DNA from: an uncultured Muribaculum sp.
Lineage (GTDB): Bacteria > Bacteroidota > Bacteroidia > Bacteroidales > Muribaculaceae
DNA: 64,000 nt
NCBI GenBank assembly: GCA_910578835.1
Contig: CAJTSK010000009.1
Location: 17,531 to 81,530, forward strand
Direction: 5' to 3'
Positions within the stretch are counted from its first letter, which is position 1; each line of letters begins with the position of its first letter. Below the pieces are notes generated by a model, which saw only the letters and a list, made by a program, of their open reading frames with translations, was not told the DNA's origin and searched no databases. The translations under genes and the position numbers were made by a program. This document shows positions 31,372 to 40,041 of this stretch, piece after piece.

Positions 31372-32487
31372 ATGAGACTTTTACGACATATCCTTTTTAC
31401 ACTGACGGCAATGACCATTGCCGGCTCGGCGATGGCGCAGCAGTCGTCAAGCTCCTCTGTCGTGCGTAAAGGCGGCAGGGACTCCAAGAAGGAGACCACT
31501 GAAAAATCGGCGCGTGTCACTGACCGCATGCAGCAGTTTTTCAACGAGCCCGAACGCAGTGACGCCGACGCTCAATGGATGAAAATCGTCTATCGCCAGA
31601 TAGACCTTGACAAGGTAAAAAATGCACCCCTCTACTACCCAGAGGAAATAATCGACGGACAGGAAAATCTGTTCCGCATCATACTCCGCCTGCTTGCCGA
31701 CGGCGAACTGAGCGCCTACGAGTATCTTGACGGCAGGGAGGTGTTTACCGACCAGTACAAGGTCAATGTGCGCGACATGCTTGACCGATTCCATATCCTG
31801 TACACCGATGCAAAAGGGTCGACCGAGAAGAAACCCCGCTTCACCATAGAGGAGAGCGATGTACCTGCCAATGAAGTGCTTTCCTACTACCTGCTTGAAC
31901 GCTGGGAAGTAGACAAGCGTTCCAACCGCATGCGTACAACCGTCGAGGCAATATGTCCGGTGCTTCACCGCTCGGGCGATTTCGGAGGTGAAGCGGTCAA
32001 GTACCCCATGTTCTGGATGAAGATGGATGCCCTGCGCCCCTACCTCACCCAGCAATCAATATTTATCGACGACGACAATAATCTCGCCCAATATAACTAC
32101 GACGATTTCTTCCAGCTCGCCCTCTATGAAGGTGACATATACAAGACCCGCAATCTACGCAACAAGTCCATGATGCAGCTTTATCCCGACCCCGACTCGC
32201 TGAAGCATGCACAGGATAGCATCCAGGAATATCTGGTCAACTATGAGAAAAAGATGTGGGTCCCCACCCGTGAAGAAATCATAGCGCAACGCGAAGAGCG
32301 CGAGCGTCTTGCAGCAGGTGACACCATCGCTACCCGCGAAGATAACGCCGCAGTGAAGAAGAGCGCCGCCCGCTCGTCACGCGCCCGCAAGGCAACCAAG
32401 ACCAAAGCGCCCAAAAAGGTAAAAGAGGCAAAGCCGAAAGCATCGGCATCAAGCTCGGCTACCCGATCGGTTAGACGTCGCAAGTAA
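31372..32487 (+). CDS. gldN: T9SS ring protein GldN/PorN
   Basis: The 371-residue GldN/PorN has a signal peptide (MRLLRHILFTLTAMTIAGSAMAQ) and family motifs: WMKIVYRQIDLDKVKNAPLYYP, QENLFRIILRLLADGELSAYEY and FWMKMDALRPYL. It interlocks with GldK in the T9SS ring under the outer membrane. The C-terminal 70 residues are Lys/Ala/Ser-rich and low-complexity (AKPKASASSSATRS), longer than in Porphyromonas. It closes the T9SS cluster. Confidence 0.94.
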   Translation: MRLLRHILFTLTAMTIAGSAMAQQSSSSSVVRKGGRDSKKETTEKSARVTDRMQQFFNEPERSDADAQWMKIVYRQIDLDKVKNAPLYYPEEIIDGQENLFRIILRLLADGELSAYEYLDGREVFTDQYKVNVRDMLDRFHILYTDAKGSTEKKPRFTIEESDVPANEVLSYYLLERWEVDKRSNRMRTTVEAICPVLHRSGDFGGEAVKYPMFWMKMDALRPYLTQQSIFIDDDNNLAQYNYDDFFQLALYEGDIYKTRNLRNKSMMQLYPDPDSLKHAQDSIQEYLVNYEKKMWVPTREEIIAQREERERLAAGDTIATREDNAAVKKSAARSSRARKATKTKAPKKVKEAKPKASASSSATRSVRRRK

Positions 32488-32541
32488 AAGCTTGCCACAA
32501 AGCCGATTAAAGCGCACTGCTTAAAATTTTAGGCGTAACGC

Positions 32542-32572
32542 TTGGATATTAAATCTAAATATCGTAACTTTG
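32542..32572 (+). promoter_or_regulatory. Promoter of tRNA-Asp
   Basis: TTG at 32542-32544 and TAACTTTG at 32565-32572 are 20 bases apart, and the tRNA begins 15 bases after the -7 box. Confidence 0.75.
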
Positions 32573-32586
32573 TCACGACCAATTGA

Positions 32587-32663
32587 GGTGCGTTAGTTCA
32601 GTTGGTTAGAATACGTGCCTGTCACGCACGGGGTCACGGGTTCGAGTCCCGTACGCACCGCCA
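32587..32663 (+). tRNA. tRNA-Asp (anticodon GTC)
   Basis: This 77-nt gene folds into a full cloverleaf. The acceptor arms are GGTGCGT (32587-32593) and ACGCACC (32653-32659), the anticodon GTC is at 32621-32623, the T-arm has GGTTCGAGTCC, and CCA is encoded at 32661-32663. It has its own promoter and terminator, so it is a single-gene unit. Confidence 0.97.
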
Positions 32664-32696
32664 AGCAGCTCCACATCGGGGCTGCTTGATTTTTTA
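32663..32696 (+). terminator. Terminator of tRNA-Asp
   Basis: A 7-bp stem AAGCAGC/GCTGCTT (32663-32669 and 32681-32687) is followed by a T-run at 32690-32695. It touches the CCA end of the tRNA. Confidence 0.8.
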
Positions 32697-32720
32697 TAAC
32701 GGCATTCTAAGGCGGAACCT

Positions 32721-33935
32721 ATGGACAATCTACAATCTGCAAGAATCGAAACCCGTAACGAGCGACTTTGGAACAGCAACTATATCAAGGTAATGTGCAG
32801 CAACTTCCTGCTGTTTTTCGCATTTTACATTCTCACCCCGCTACTTCCGTTATATCTCAACGAGCAATTCAGCGCTGACAAAGACATGATAGGTGTAGTA
32901 TTGTCAGGCTACGTTATCGCTACCCTTCTCATACGCCCGTTCAGCGGATTTTTTGTCGACAGCTTCAATCGCAAAAAAGTGTTGATGATATGTTTTTTCG
33001 CCTTTTTCATCCTTTTTGCCGGCTACATCGGGGCGGGCACACTGCTCATGTTTGCGATAGTGAGGACCATGCACGGCATACCTTTCGGCGCCGCCACAGT
33101 GGCAAACAGCACCGTTGCCATCGACGTATTACCATCTTCGCGCCGAAATGAAGGCATAGGCTTCTATGGACTAAGCAATAACCTCGCCATGGCGATAGCT
33201 CCCTCGGCAGGCATCTACATACATGCCGTCACCGGCAACTTCAGCGCGCTCTTCTGGATAGCGCTTGTGCTTGCGCTCGCCGGCTTCTGCTGCGCGTCGT
33301 CAGTAAAAATCCCGGAGCGTGAAATAGTGCAAAACAAGCCCAAAATCAGCCTCGACCACTTTTTTCTCGGAAGGGCATGGCTCATGGCAATCAACATATG
33401 TCTTTTCGGGCTATGCTGGGGCATAATGAGCAACTATGTGGCAATCTACGGAAAAGAGGAGCTTGGCATCACCGACGGCACAGGCGTGTTTTTCGCCATA
33501 TTGTCGCTCGGACTGTTCACGTCGCGCCTATACGGCTCGCGCGCATTGCGTGCAGGGAAACTCACCCGAAGCTGCGCCACCGGTGTCATACTGTCGCTTA
33601 TCGGATATACACTTTTCGCCCTGTCAATCAATCAGTGGACCTTTTATGCATCGGCGCTCTTCGTAGGTCTCGGCAACGGGCAGATGTATCCCGCCTTCCT
33701 CAACATGTTCATAAAAGTGGCGCGGCATGACCAGCGCGGCACAGCCAATTCCTCTATACTGATATCCTGGGACCTCGGTATGGGTATCGGCATCCTGACA
33801 GGCGGCTTTCTCGTCGAATACATCAGCTACTCGGCAGCATTCTGGGTGACAGCCGCAATGCAATGTGCGGGAGCATTGCTGTTCCTGTCGGCGACACGAT
33901 ACTTCTTCATAAGACGAAAGCTCCACGACGATTAG
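32721..33935 (+). CDS. MFS transporter
   Basis: This 404-residue integral membrane protein has about 12 helices in two halves. The MFS motif between helices 2 and 3 reads SGFFVDSFNRKKVL, with RPF just before it and RTMHGIPFGA in helix 4. It is a cytoplasmic-membrane carrier, closest in feel to sugar/drug efflux-type MFS proteins. The substrate is not readable. It sits upstream of the pectin and uronate genes, so a role in uronate or oligosaccharide transport is possible but unproven. Confidence 0.85.
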   Translation: MDNLQSARIETRNERLWNSNYIKVMCSNFLLFFAFYILTPLLPLYLNEQFSADKDMIGVVLSGYVIATLLIRPFSGFFVDSFNRKKVLMICFFAFFILFAGYIGAGTLLMFAIVRTMHGIPFGAATVANSTVAIDVLPSSRRNEGIGFYGLSNNLAMAIAPSAGIYIHAVTGNFSALFWIALVLALAGFCCASSVKIPEREIVQNKPKISLDHFFLGRAWLMAINICLFGLCWGIMSNYVAIYGKEELGITDGTGVFFAILSLGLFTSRLYGSRALRAGKLTRSCATGVILSLIGYTLFALSINQWTFYASALFVGLGNGQMYPAFLNMFIKVARHDQRGTANSSILISWDLGMGIGILTGGFLVEYISYSAAFWVTAAMQCAGALLFLSATRYFFIRRKLHDD

Positions 33936-34025
33936 CATTTTAATGCTACGGAATTTATCGTGGTTTGGAAAAATTTCGTAACTTTACGCATTGATTGTTA
34001 GTGACCACCTAAATCCTTCTCTATC

Positions 34026-34802
34026 ATGAAACGAATATTCTTCACACTAATAGCATTAGCAACATTATTGACCGTCAACGGGCAGTCACGTGTCATCGAG
34101 ATTGAAAACCCGTCGATGCGAGTCTATCTTCCCGAACAGTCGACAGCCACAGGCCGTGCCGTTGTAGCTTGTCCGGGCGGAGGTTACACCCATCTTGCCA
34201 AAGACCACGAGGGATACGACTGGGCGCCATTTTACAACAAGCAGGGCATAGCTTATGCCGTGGTATGCTATCGTTTCCCCAAAGGCAACCCCGAGTTGCC
34301 GGTGTCTGATGCAATGAATGCTGTCAAGATTATGCGTGACAGTGCCGAAGTGTGGGGAATCAATCCTCATGACATAGGCATAATGGGTTCATCGGCAGGC
34401 GGTCATCTCGCCTCTACCGTCGCCACTCATGCCGAGCCGGCATCACGCCCCGATTTCCAGATATTGTTTTACCCGGTAATCACAATGGACAAAAGTTACA
34501 CCCATCTCGGCTCCCACGACAACCTGATAGGCAAAGATGCCACTCCCGCCGACGAGCTGCTTTATTCCAATGAAAAGCAGGTGACTGACACCACTCCGCG
34601 TGCCTTCATCGTGTTTAGCGACGACGACACCGTAGTGCCGCCGATGAATGGAGTAAACTATTACGCAGCACTCCACAACAACGGTGTCCCGGCAGTAATC
34701 CACATCTACCCGTCGGGAGGTCATGGATGGGGAATAGGTGAATGGTTCAAATACAAGGCAGAAATGCAAGCCGACCTCAAGGCATGGCTCGAAAGTTTCT
34801 AA
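34026..34802 (+). CDS. Exported alpha/beta-hydrolase, acetylesterase-like
   Basis: The 258-residue protein has a signal peptide (cleavage near TVNGQ) and an alpha/beta-hydrolase core: oxyanion CPGGGYTHLA, nucleophile GSSAGGHL, acid in VFSDDDTVVP and histidine in PSGGHGWG. The pattern fits the BD-FAE/xylan-esterase type of carbohydrate esterases, which remove acyl groups from plant polysaccharides. It is followed by the DUF4861 gene 23 bases later, in the uronate region. Confidence 0.8.
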   Translation: MKRIFFTLIALATLLTVNGQSRVIEIENPSMRVYLPEQSTATGRAVVACPGGGYTHLAKDHEGYDWAPFYNKQGIAYAVVCYRFPKGNPELPVSDAMNAVKIMRDSAEVWGINPHDIGIMGSSAGGHLASTVATHAEPASRPDFQILFYPVITMDKSYTHLGSHDNLIGKDATPADELLYSNEKQVTDTTPRAFIVFSDDDTVVPPMNGVNYYAALHNNGVPAVIHIYPSGGHGWGIGEWFKYKAEMQADLKAWLESF

Positions 34803-34825
34803 CTCTCAAAAATGACCAATCTACT

Positions 34826-36043
34826 ATGGATTTCCGCTTAACCGTAACATCACTTCTTGCAGGCGCGGCACTGATTGCAGGTGCTGAATCGCGCACATTG
34901 ACCGTCACCGCCACCAACACGCTTCCTGCAACCCGCCATTCTCAGCCGGTCATAGTGAATCTCGAAAAATATGCACCGGGGCTGAACGCAACCCGCGCTG
35001 TCGCCACTATCGACGGCAAGGAGATAGCCTCTCAACTCGACGACCTTGACCATGATGGCAAAGCCGACGAGCTTGTAATGGTAATCGACATCCCGGCAAA
35101 GAAAAAAGCGGTCATAAGCGTCACGCTCCATGATGAAGGCTCTCAGGCTGAATATGAGCCGATGACCAATGCCTATATAAAACTGCGCGACGAGAAGAAG
35201 ACCCATGTAAAGGTAAACTCGGTAGCGTTTCCCGGCGACATCAATGTAAAGACCACCTACAACTCCATCTACGGACATGGCGCCGTGATGGAAGGCATGC
35301 ATAACGCACTACGTGTCTACATGGACAACCGCCAAAGCATAGACCTGTATGGAAAATCCACCCCCCGCCTTGAGCTTGAAGTGACAGGATTTTACACCAC
35401 GCCCGAGCAACTCGCCGAAGGTTACGGCAGGGATATCCTCTGGGCAGGCAAATCAGTTGCCGCCGGCTCATTCCGTGGTTATCAGGATGGCGCACCCTGC
35501 ACAATCGACACAGTGTCGTCACGCGGACAGGAGATTATCGCAAGCGGGCCGCTCCGCTCAATCATCGAGGTCACTGACCGCGACTGGATTTACAATGGCA
35601 CACGCCATCAGATGAAGCAACGCTACACGATGTATGCCGGCCGTCATGACTTTGATGTCGATATCAACATCACCGGCATCACCGGCAATGACAGATTCTG
35701 CACAGGAATCCAGAAACTGGAGACTGACAACCATGGATTTATCGACACCGACGGTCTTGCCGGAAGCTGGGGAAGCAACATCCCCGACAAAAAGCAGCCC
35801 GAACTTGTTGAATCTCTTGGTCTCGGACTATATGTCGGTCCGGCAAACAATGGCGGCATGGTTGAAGATGAATACAACTATCTCTCCATGCTCATCCCCG
35901 ATGCTGACGGCAATATCCATTACTCGGTCAATGTAGGCGCAGAAAGAGAAGCCGGTGGATTCAAAATGGCTCAAACATGGTTTGACAACCTCAAAAACTG
36001 GCAAAAAGAACTATCAACACCTTGTAAAATAGAAATAAAGTAA
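34826..36043 (+). CDS. DUF4861-like exported protein
   Basis: The 405-residue product starts at ATG 34826 with a signal peptide (TSLLAGAALIAGAES). It has a first beta-rich domain of about 95 residues (ARTLTVTATNTLPATRHSQP-like start and VVDIPAKKK region) and a large beta-sandwich with GAVMEGMHNALRVYMDNR, YGRDILWAGKSVAAGSF and RHDFDVDIN. This matches the DUF4861 proteins that occur in pectin and other uronate loci. Activity is unknown to me. The frame is open to 34742, inside the esterase gene, but the signal peptide fixes the start. Confidence 0.7.
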   Translation: MDFRLTVTSLLAGAALIAGAESRTLTVTATNTLPATRHSQPVIVNLEKYAPGLNATRAVATIDGKEIASQLDDLDHDGKADELVMVIDIPAKKKAVISVTLHDEGSQAEYEPMTNAYIKLRDEKKTHVKVNSVAFPGDINVKTTYNSIYGHGAVMEGMHNALRVYMDNRQSIDLYGKSTPRLELEVTGFYTTPEQLAEGYGRDILWAGKSVAAGSFRGYQDGAPCTIDTVSSRGQEIIASGPLRSIIEVTDRDWIYNGTRHQMKQRYTMYAGRHDFDVDINITGITGNDRFCTGIQKLETDNHGFIDTDGLAGSWGSNIPDKKQPELVESLGLGLYVGPANNGGMVEDEYNYLSMLIPDADGNIHYSVNVGAEREAGGFKMAQTWFDNLKNWQKELSTPCKIEIK

Positions 36044-36077
36044 CCTGTTAATCTAAAAATCATCTAAATAAACTGCA

Positions 36078-36872
36078 ATGGTAAATTTTTCATTAGAAGG
36101 AAAAGTGGCTCTTGTAACAGGTGCCGCTTATGGAATAGGACTCGCCATCGCCCAGGCTTATGCAGAGGCAGGCGCAAAAATAGTATTCAACTGCTCACGT
36201 CAGGAAACTGTTGACCGTGGCATGAAAGCCTATAAAGACCTCGGTATCGACGCAAAGGGTTATCTTTGTGACGTAACCGACGAGGAAGCCGTAAAAGCGA
36301 TGGTAGCCGACATCGAAAAAACAGTAGGCACAATCGACATCCTTGTCAACAACGCAGGTATAATCAAGCGTATCCCCATGGAACAGATGGATGTAGAAGA
36401 TTTCCGCCGCGTAATCGACGTAGACCTCGTGGCTCCCTATATCTGCGCTAAGGCCGTGATACCCGGCATGATAAAAAAAGGACACGGTAAGATTATCAAC
36501 ATCTGCTCGATGATGAGTGAGCTTGGACGTGAGACAGTATCGGCTTACGCAGCAGCCAAGGGTGGTCTAAAGATGCTTACCCGCAACATCTGCTCAGAAT
36601 ATGGCGAACACAACATCCAGTGTAACGGTATCGGTCCGGGCTACATCGCCACCGAACAGACCGCACCCCTCCGCGAGTTGCAGCCCGACGGAAGCCGTCA
36701 TCCCTTCGACCAGTTCATCATCTCGAAGACTCCCGCTGCGCGCTGGGGTACTCCGGAAGACCTCATGGGTCCCGCCGTGTTCCTTGCCTCTGACGCTTCC
36801 GACTTTGTCAACGGACACGTGCTGTATGTTGACGGCGGTATACTTGCTTACATCGGAAAACAGCCTAAATAA
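36078..36872 (+). CDS. kduD: 2-dehydro-3-deoxy-D-gluconate 5-dehydrogenase / gluconate 5-dehydrogenase
   Basis: The 264-residue classical SDR has TGAAYGIGLAIAQAY for cofactor binding, NNAGI, a Ser in NICSMMSELG and the Tyr/Lys pair in YAAAKGG. Sequence type and context (with KduI, KdgK and Eda) indicate KduD, which reduces 3-deoxy-D-glycero-2,5-hexodiulosonate to KDG; Bacteroidales copies are often named gluconate 5-dehydrogenase. The stop shares one base with the start of the PTS IIC gene, so the two are coupled. Confidence 0.88.
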   Translation: MVNFSLEGKVALVTGAAYGIGLAIAQAYAEAGAKIVFNCSRQETVDRGMKAYKDLGIDAKGYLCDVTDEEAVKAMVADIEKTVGTIDILVNNAGIIKRIPMEQMDVEDFRRVIDVDLVAPYICAKAVIPGMIKKGHGKIINICSMMSELGRETVSAYAAAKGGLKMLTRNICSEYGEHNIQCNGIGPGYIATEQTAPLRELQPDGSRHPFDQFIISKTPAARWGTPEDLMGPAVFLASDASDFVNGHVLYVDGGILAYIGKQPK

Positions 36873-38269
36873 TGGAACAGGTATTTTCCTATATCATAGG
36901 TCTGGGCGCGGCGGTGATGATGCCTATCATCTTCACCGTGCTCGGACTTTGTATCGGCATAAAGTTTGGCAAAGCGCTGAATTGCGGACTCAAGGTAGGT
37001 GTCGGTTTTGTCGGTCTTTCGGTAATCACCGCACTTCTCACCTCGTCGCTCGGTCCGGCACTTAACAGCGTTGTCGATATCTATAATCTTCAGCTGAAGG
37101 TGTTTGACATGGGCTGGCCTGCTGCTGCGGCAGTGGCATACAACACAGCCGTAGGCGCATTCATCATCCCTGTGTGTCTCGGTGTCAATATCGTGTTGCT
37201 GCTCCTCAAAGGCACACGCACTGTCAACATCGACCTGTGGAACTACTGGCACTTCGCCTTCATCGGCGCAGTGGTGTACTTTGCAAGCGGCTCACTGCTG
37301 TGGGGCTTCTTCGCAGCAATCATCTGCTACATCATCACACTCGTAATAGCCGACATGACTGCCGACAAGTTCCAGACATTTTATAAAGACATGGAAGGAA
37401 TCTCGATTCCGCAGCCATTTTGCGCTGGATTTGCACCTTTCGCGTGGATTATCAACAAGGTCCTCGACAAAATCCCCGGAATGGAGAAGCTTGAGATTGA
37501 CGCCGAAGGTCTCAAAAAGAAATTCGGTCTTCTCGGCGAGCCGCTGTTCCTCGGTGTGGTAGTGGGCATAGCCATCGGCTGTCTCACCTGCACTTCAGGT
37601 GAAGAAATCGTCGACAAGATTCCCTACATACTCGGACTCGGCATAAAGATGGGTGCCGTAATGGAGCTCATCCCCCGCGTGACAGTACTCTTCATCGAAG
37701 GACTTAAACCGATTTCCGATGCCACACGCGAGCTTATAGCACGCAAGTTCAAGGGAGCCGAGGGATTGTCAATAGGCATGAGCCCCGCACTTGTAATCGG
37801 ACATCCCACTACACTTGTGGTATCGCTCCTGCTCATACCCGTGACGCTCTTCCTTGCCGTGGTACTTCCCGGCAATGAGTTTCTGCCTCTCGCATCGCTT
37901 GCCGGCATGTTCTACGTGTTTCCCCTCGTGCTTCCTTACACCAAGGGTAATGTGGTAAAGACATTCATCGTAGGTCTTGTCGTAATCGTGCTCGCCCTCT
38001 TTATGGTCACCAACCTCGCACCCGAATTCACCAAGGCAGCCCAGGATGTGTATGCCAACACCGGTGACGCAGCCGTGGCAATCCCCCAAGGGTTTGAAGG
38101 GGGCAGCCTTGACTTCGCCGGCTCACCCCTCGCATGGGTGATATTCCAGTGCAGCTACAACCTTAAATGGGTCGGTGCCGGAGTGCTCAGTCTTGCCACA
38201 ATCGGGCTCGTAATCTGGAACCGTGTCAAGATTATCAACGACCAGAAGGCTGCAGAAGGCATGAATTGA
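36872..38269 (+). CDS. GatC-type PTS IIC membrane protein, orphan
   Basis: The 465-residue protein is all hydrophobic, with about 10-12 helices, and carries GatC/galactitol-family EIIC motifs: QVFSYIIGLGAAVMMPIIFT at the start, GLCIGIKFGKAL, GAFIIPVCLGVNIVLLL, PFCAGFAPFAWI and IGHPTTLVVSLLLIP. No EIIA, EIIB, HPr or EI gene is in the window. It overlaps kduD by one base, so it probably serves the uronate pathway. With no PTS partners it may act as a facilitator or ion-coupled carrier, which is an inference. Confidence 0.82.
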   Translation: MEQVFSYIIGLGAAVMMPIIFTVLGLCIGIKFGKALNCGLKVGVGFVGLSVITALLTSSLGPALNSVVDIYNLQLKVFDMGWPAAAAVAYNTAVGAFIIPVCLGVNIVLLLLKGTRTVNIDLWNYWHFAFIGAVVYFASGSLLWGFFAAIICYIITLVIADMTADKFQTFYKDMEGISIPQPFCAGFAPFAWIINKVLDKIPGMEKLEIDAEGLKKKFGLLGEPLFLGVVVGIAIGCLTCTSGEEIVDKIPYILGLGIKMGAVMELIPRVTVLFIEGLKPISDATRELIARKFKGAEGLSIGMSPALVIGHPTTLVVSLLLIPVTLFLAVVLPGNEFLPLASLAGMFYVFPLVLPYTKGNVVKTFIVGLVVIVLALFMVTNLAPEFTKAAQDVYANTGDAAVAIPQGFEGGSLDFAGSPLAWVIFQCSYNLKWVGAGVLSLATIGLVIWNRVKIINDQKAAEGMN

Positions 38270-38324
38270 CAAATAATCAACTTGATTTGAATAAAAATCG
38301 CACACCCTTACGGAATAAACACCG

Positions 38325-38332
38325 TAACTTTG
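38325..38332 (+). promoter_or_regulatory. -7 box of the kduI gene
   Basis: TAACTTTG matches TAnnTTTG and lies 20 bases before the ATG at 38353, giving a very short leader. Confidence 0.65.
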
Positions 38333-38352
38333 CTACATCAAAATTTTAAACA

Positions 38353-39276
38353 ATGAAAAAAATAATATTATCACTCTCAATCGCAATGGCAACACTTGCT
38401 ATGTCGGCGCAGACGCCCGAATACTCGATACAACGCGCATGTCATCCCGAAGACGTGAAACACTACGATACCGACCAGCTCCGCTCGCGCTTCGCAATGC
38501 CCAAGGTAATGGAAGCCGACAAGGTGCTTCTCACCTATTCAATGTATGACCGCCTTGTGTTTGGCGGTGCAATGCCCGTGACCAAGGAAATCGTACTGGA
38601 GACAATCGACCCGCTGAAATCGGAGTATTTCCTTGAGCGCCGCGAGCTCGGAGTAATCAACGTGGGTGGCGACGGCATTGTCACTGTTGACGGCAAGGAA
38701 TATGAGCTTCACTTCAAGGATGCCCTTTATGTGGGAAGAGGCAACAAAAATGTGACCTTCCGCAGCAAGGACGCGTCAAATCCCGCAAAGTTCTACCTCA
38801 ACTCGACTACAGCTCACAAGGCTTACAAGACACAGCTTATCACAATCGACGGTCGCAAGGGTTCGCTAAAAGCCAACTCATTTGCCGCCGGAAAGATGGA
38901 GGAGAGCAACGACCGCGTAATCAACCAGCTCATTGTAAACAATGTGCTTGAAGAGGGTCCCTGCCAGCTCCAGATGGGTCTTACCGAGCTTAAGCCCGGA
39001 AGTGTGTGGAACACCATGCCCGCCCACACCCACGACCGCCGTGTAGAAGCTTACTTCTACTTCAATGTGCCCGAAGGCAACGCAATATGCCACATCATGG
39101 GCGAGCCCAAGGAAAACCGCATGATATGGCTTCACAACGAGCAGGCAATCATGTCGCCCGAATGGTCGGTACACGCCGCAGCCGGAACCTCCAACTATAT
39201 GTTTATCTGGGGAATGGGTGGCGAAAATCTCGACTACACCGACATGGACAAGATTTCCTACCTTGAAATGAAGTAA
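38353..39276 (+). CDS. kduI: 5-dehydro-4-deoxy-D-glucuronate isomerase with apparent signal peptide
   Basis: KduI isomerises 5-keto-4-deoxyuronate to 3-deoxy-D-glycero-2,5-hexodiulosonate, one step before KduD. The cupin metal ligands are readable as the two His and Glu in [15 protein letters not shown] and the His in [20 protein letters not shown] and [16 protein letters not shown] are also family hallmarks. Unusually, the protein begins with [20 protein letters not shown], a convincing signal peptide, and is about 30 residues longer than the E. coli enzyme. Starting at the internal ATG at 38401 would remove it, but the promoter box is 20 bases before the first ATG, which favours it. It is therefore likely periplasmic. 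Confidence 0.9.
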   Translation: MKKIILSLSIAMATLAMSAQTPEYSIQRACHPEDVKHYDTDQLRSRFAMPKVMEADKVLLTYSMYDRLVFGGAMPVTKEIVLETIDPLKSEYFLERRELGVINVGGDGIVTVDGKEYELHFKDALYVGRGNKNVTFRSKDASNPAKFYLNSTTAHKAYKTQLITIDGRKGSLKANSFAAGKMEESNDRVINQLIVNNVLEEGPCQLQMGLTELKPGSVWNTMPAHTHDRRVEAYFYFNVPEGNAICHIMGEPKENRMIWLHNEQAIMSPEWSVHAAAGTSNYMFIWGMGGENLDYTDMDKISYLEMK

Positions 39277-39282
39277 AAAAAT

Positions 39283-40041
39283 ATGAACGAAGTCCGCGAA
39301 ATAGTCCACTATTCGGAATACACCGCAGAGCTGCGCGTATATGCCCCTTCTGTAGCCAAATCGTGTCGTCCGGGACATTTCATTATCGTGAGATTCTCGG
39401 AAGATGGCGCACGTATCCCGTTCACAATCGTGGATTCCGATGAAGTAAACGGAACAATCAACATCATTATCCATAAAGCCGCCGGACTGAGCGATGCACT
39501 GTCATCGCTCAAGCCCGGTGACTCTTTGCCCAATCTGCTCGGACCGCTCGGTCAGGCTATAGAGATAAAAAACTACGGTACAGTCGTGTGCTGTGGTGAC
39601 GGAGCCGGCTTCGTGCCCCTCCTTCCTATAGTCAGGGCTTTGAAAAAAGCAGGATGTCACGTAATCTCCGTGTTCTCCGAACAGTCGTCGCAGACAGCAT
39701 GTCTGCAGGGCAAGGTGAGCGAATACAGCGAGGTAATCGATGTGCGCGACCGAAATCCGCTTGAGGTAATCGCCGAAATCACCGACAGCCGCAAAGTCGA
39801 CAAGATGTTTATTTCAGGTCCCACAACGATGATGAAGGATATTTCGGGATTTACCCGCAGCCGTTCTATCCCGACGGTGTGCATACTTAACATGATTATG
39901 GTTGACGGTGTAGGTCTATGTGGCATATGCAGGGTCATGGTCGACGGCGAACGCAAGCTCACCTGTATCGACGGTCCCTCATTTGATGCCCATAAAGTCG
40001 ACTTCGACCAGCTACTCAACCGCCAACGACTATATGTATAA
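39283..40041 (+). CDS. NfnA-like FAD/NAD(P)-binding electron-transfer subunit
   Basis: The 252-residue flavoprotein belongs to the family of dihydroorotate dehydrogenase electron-transfer subunits and NfnA/SudB proteins. It has an FAD-binding barrel (CRPGHFIIVRF), an NAD(P)-binding part (CCGDGAGFVPLLPI) and a C-terminal [2Fe-2S] motif (GLCGICRVM with a later Cys in KLTCIDG). It overlaps the next gene by one base, and the pair likely forms a flavin-based NADH/NADPH/ferredoxin transhydrogenase. Confidence 0.82.
   Translation: MNEVREIVHYSEYTAELRVYAPSVAKSCRPGHFIIVRFSEDGARIPFTIVDSDEVNGTINIIIHKAAGLSDALSSLKPGDSLPNLLGPLGQAIEIKNYGTVVCCGDGAGFVPLLPIVRALKKAGCHVISVFSEQSSQTACLQGKVSEYSEVIDVRDRNPLEVIAEITDSRKVDKMFISGPTTMMKDISGFTRSRSIPTVCILNMIMVDGVGLCGICRVMVDGERKLTCIDGPSFDAHKVDFDQLLNRQRLYV

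Noticed and set aside
33936..34025. Possible promoter TAACTTTA at 33979-33986 before the esterase gene
   Set aside because: The final G of TAnnTTTG is missing and no -33 TTG is at the right distance; too weak to list.
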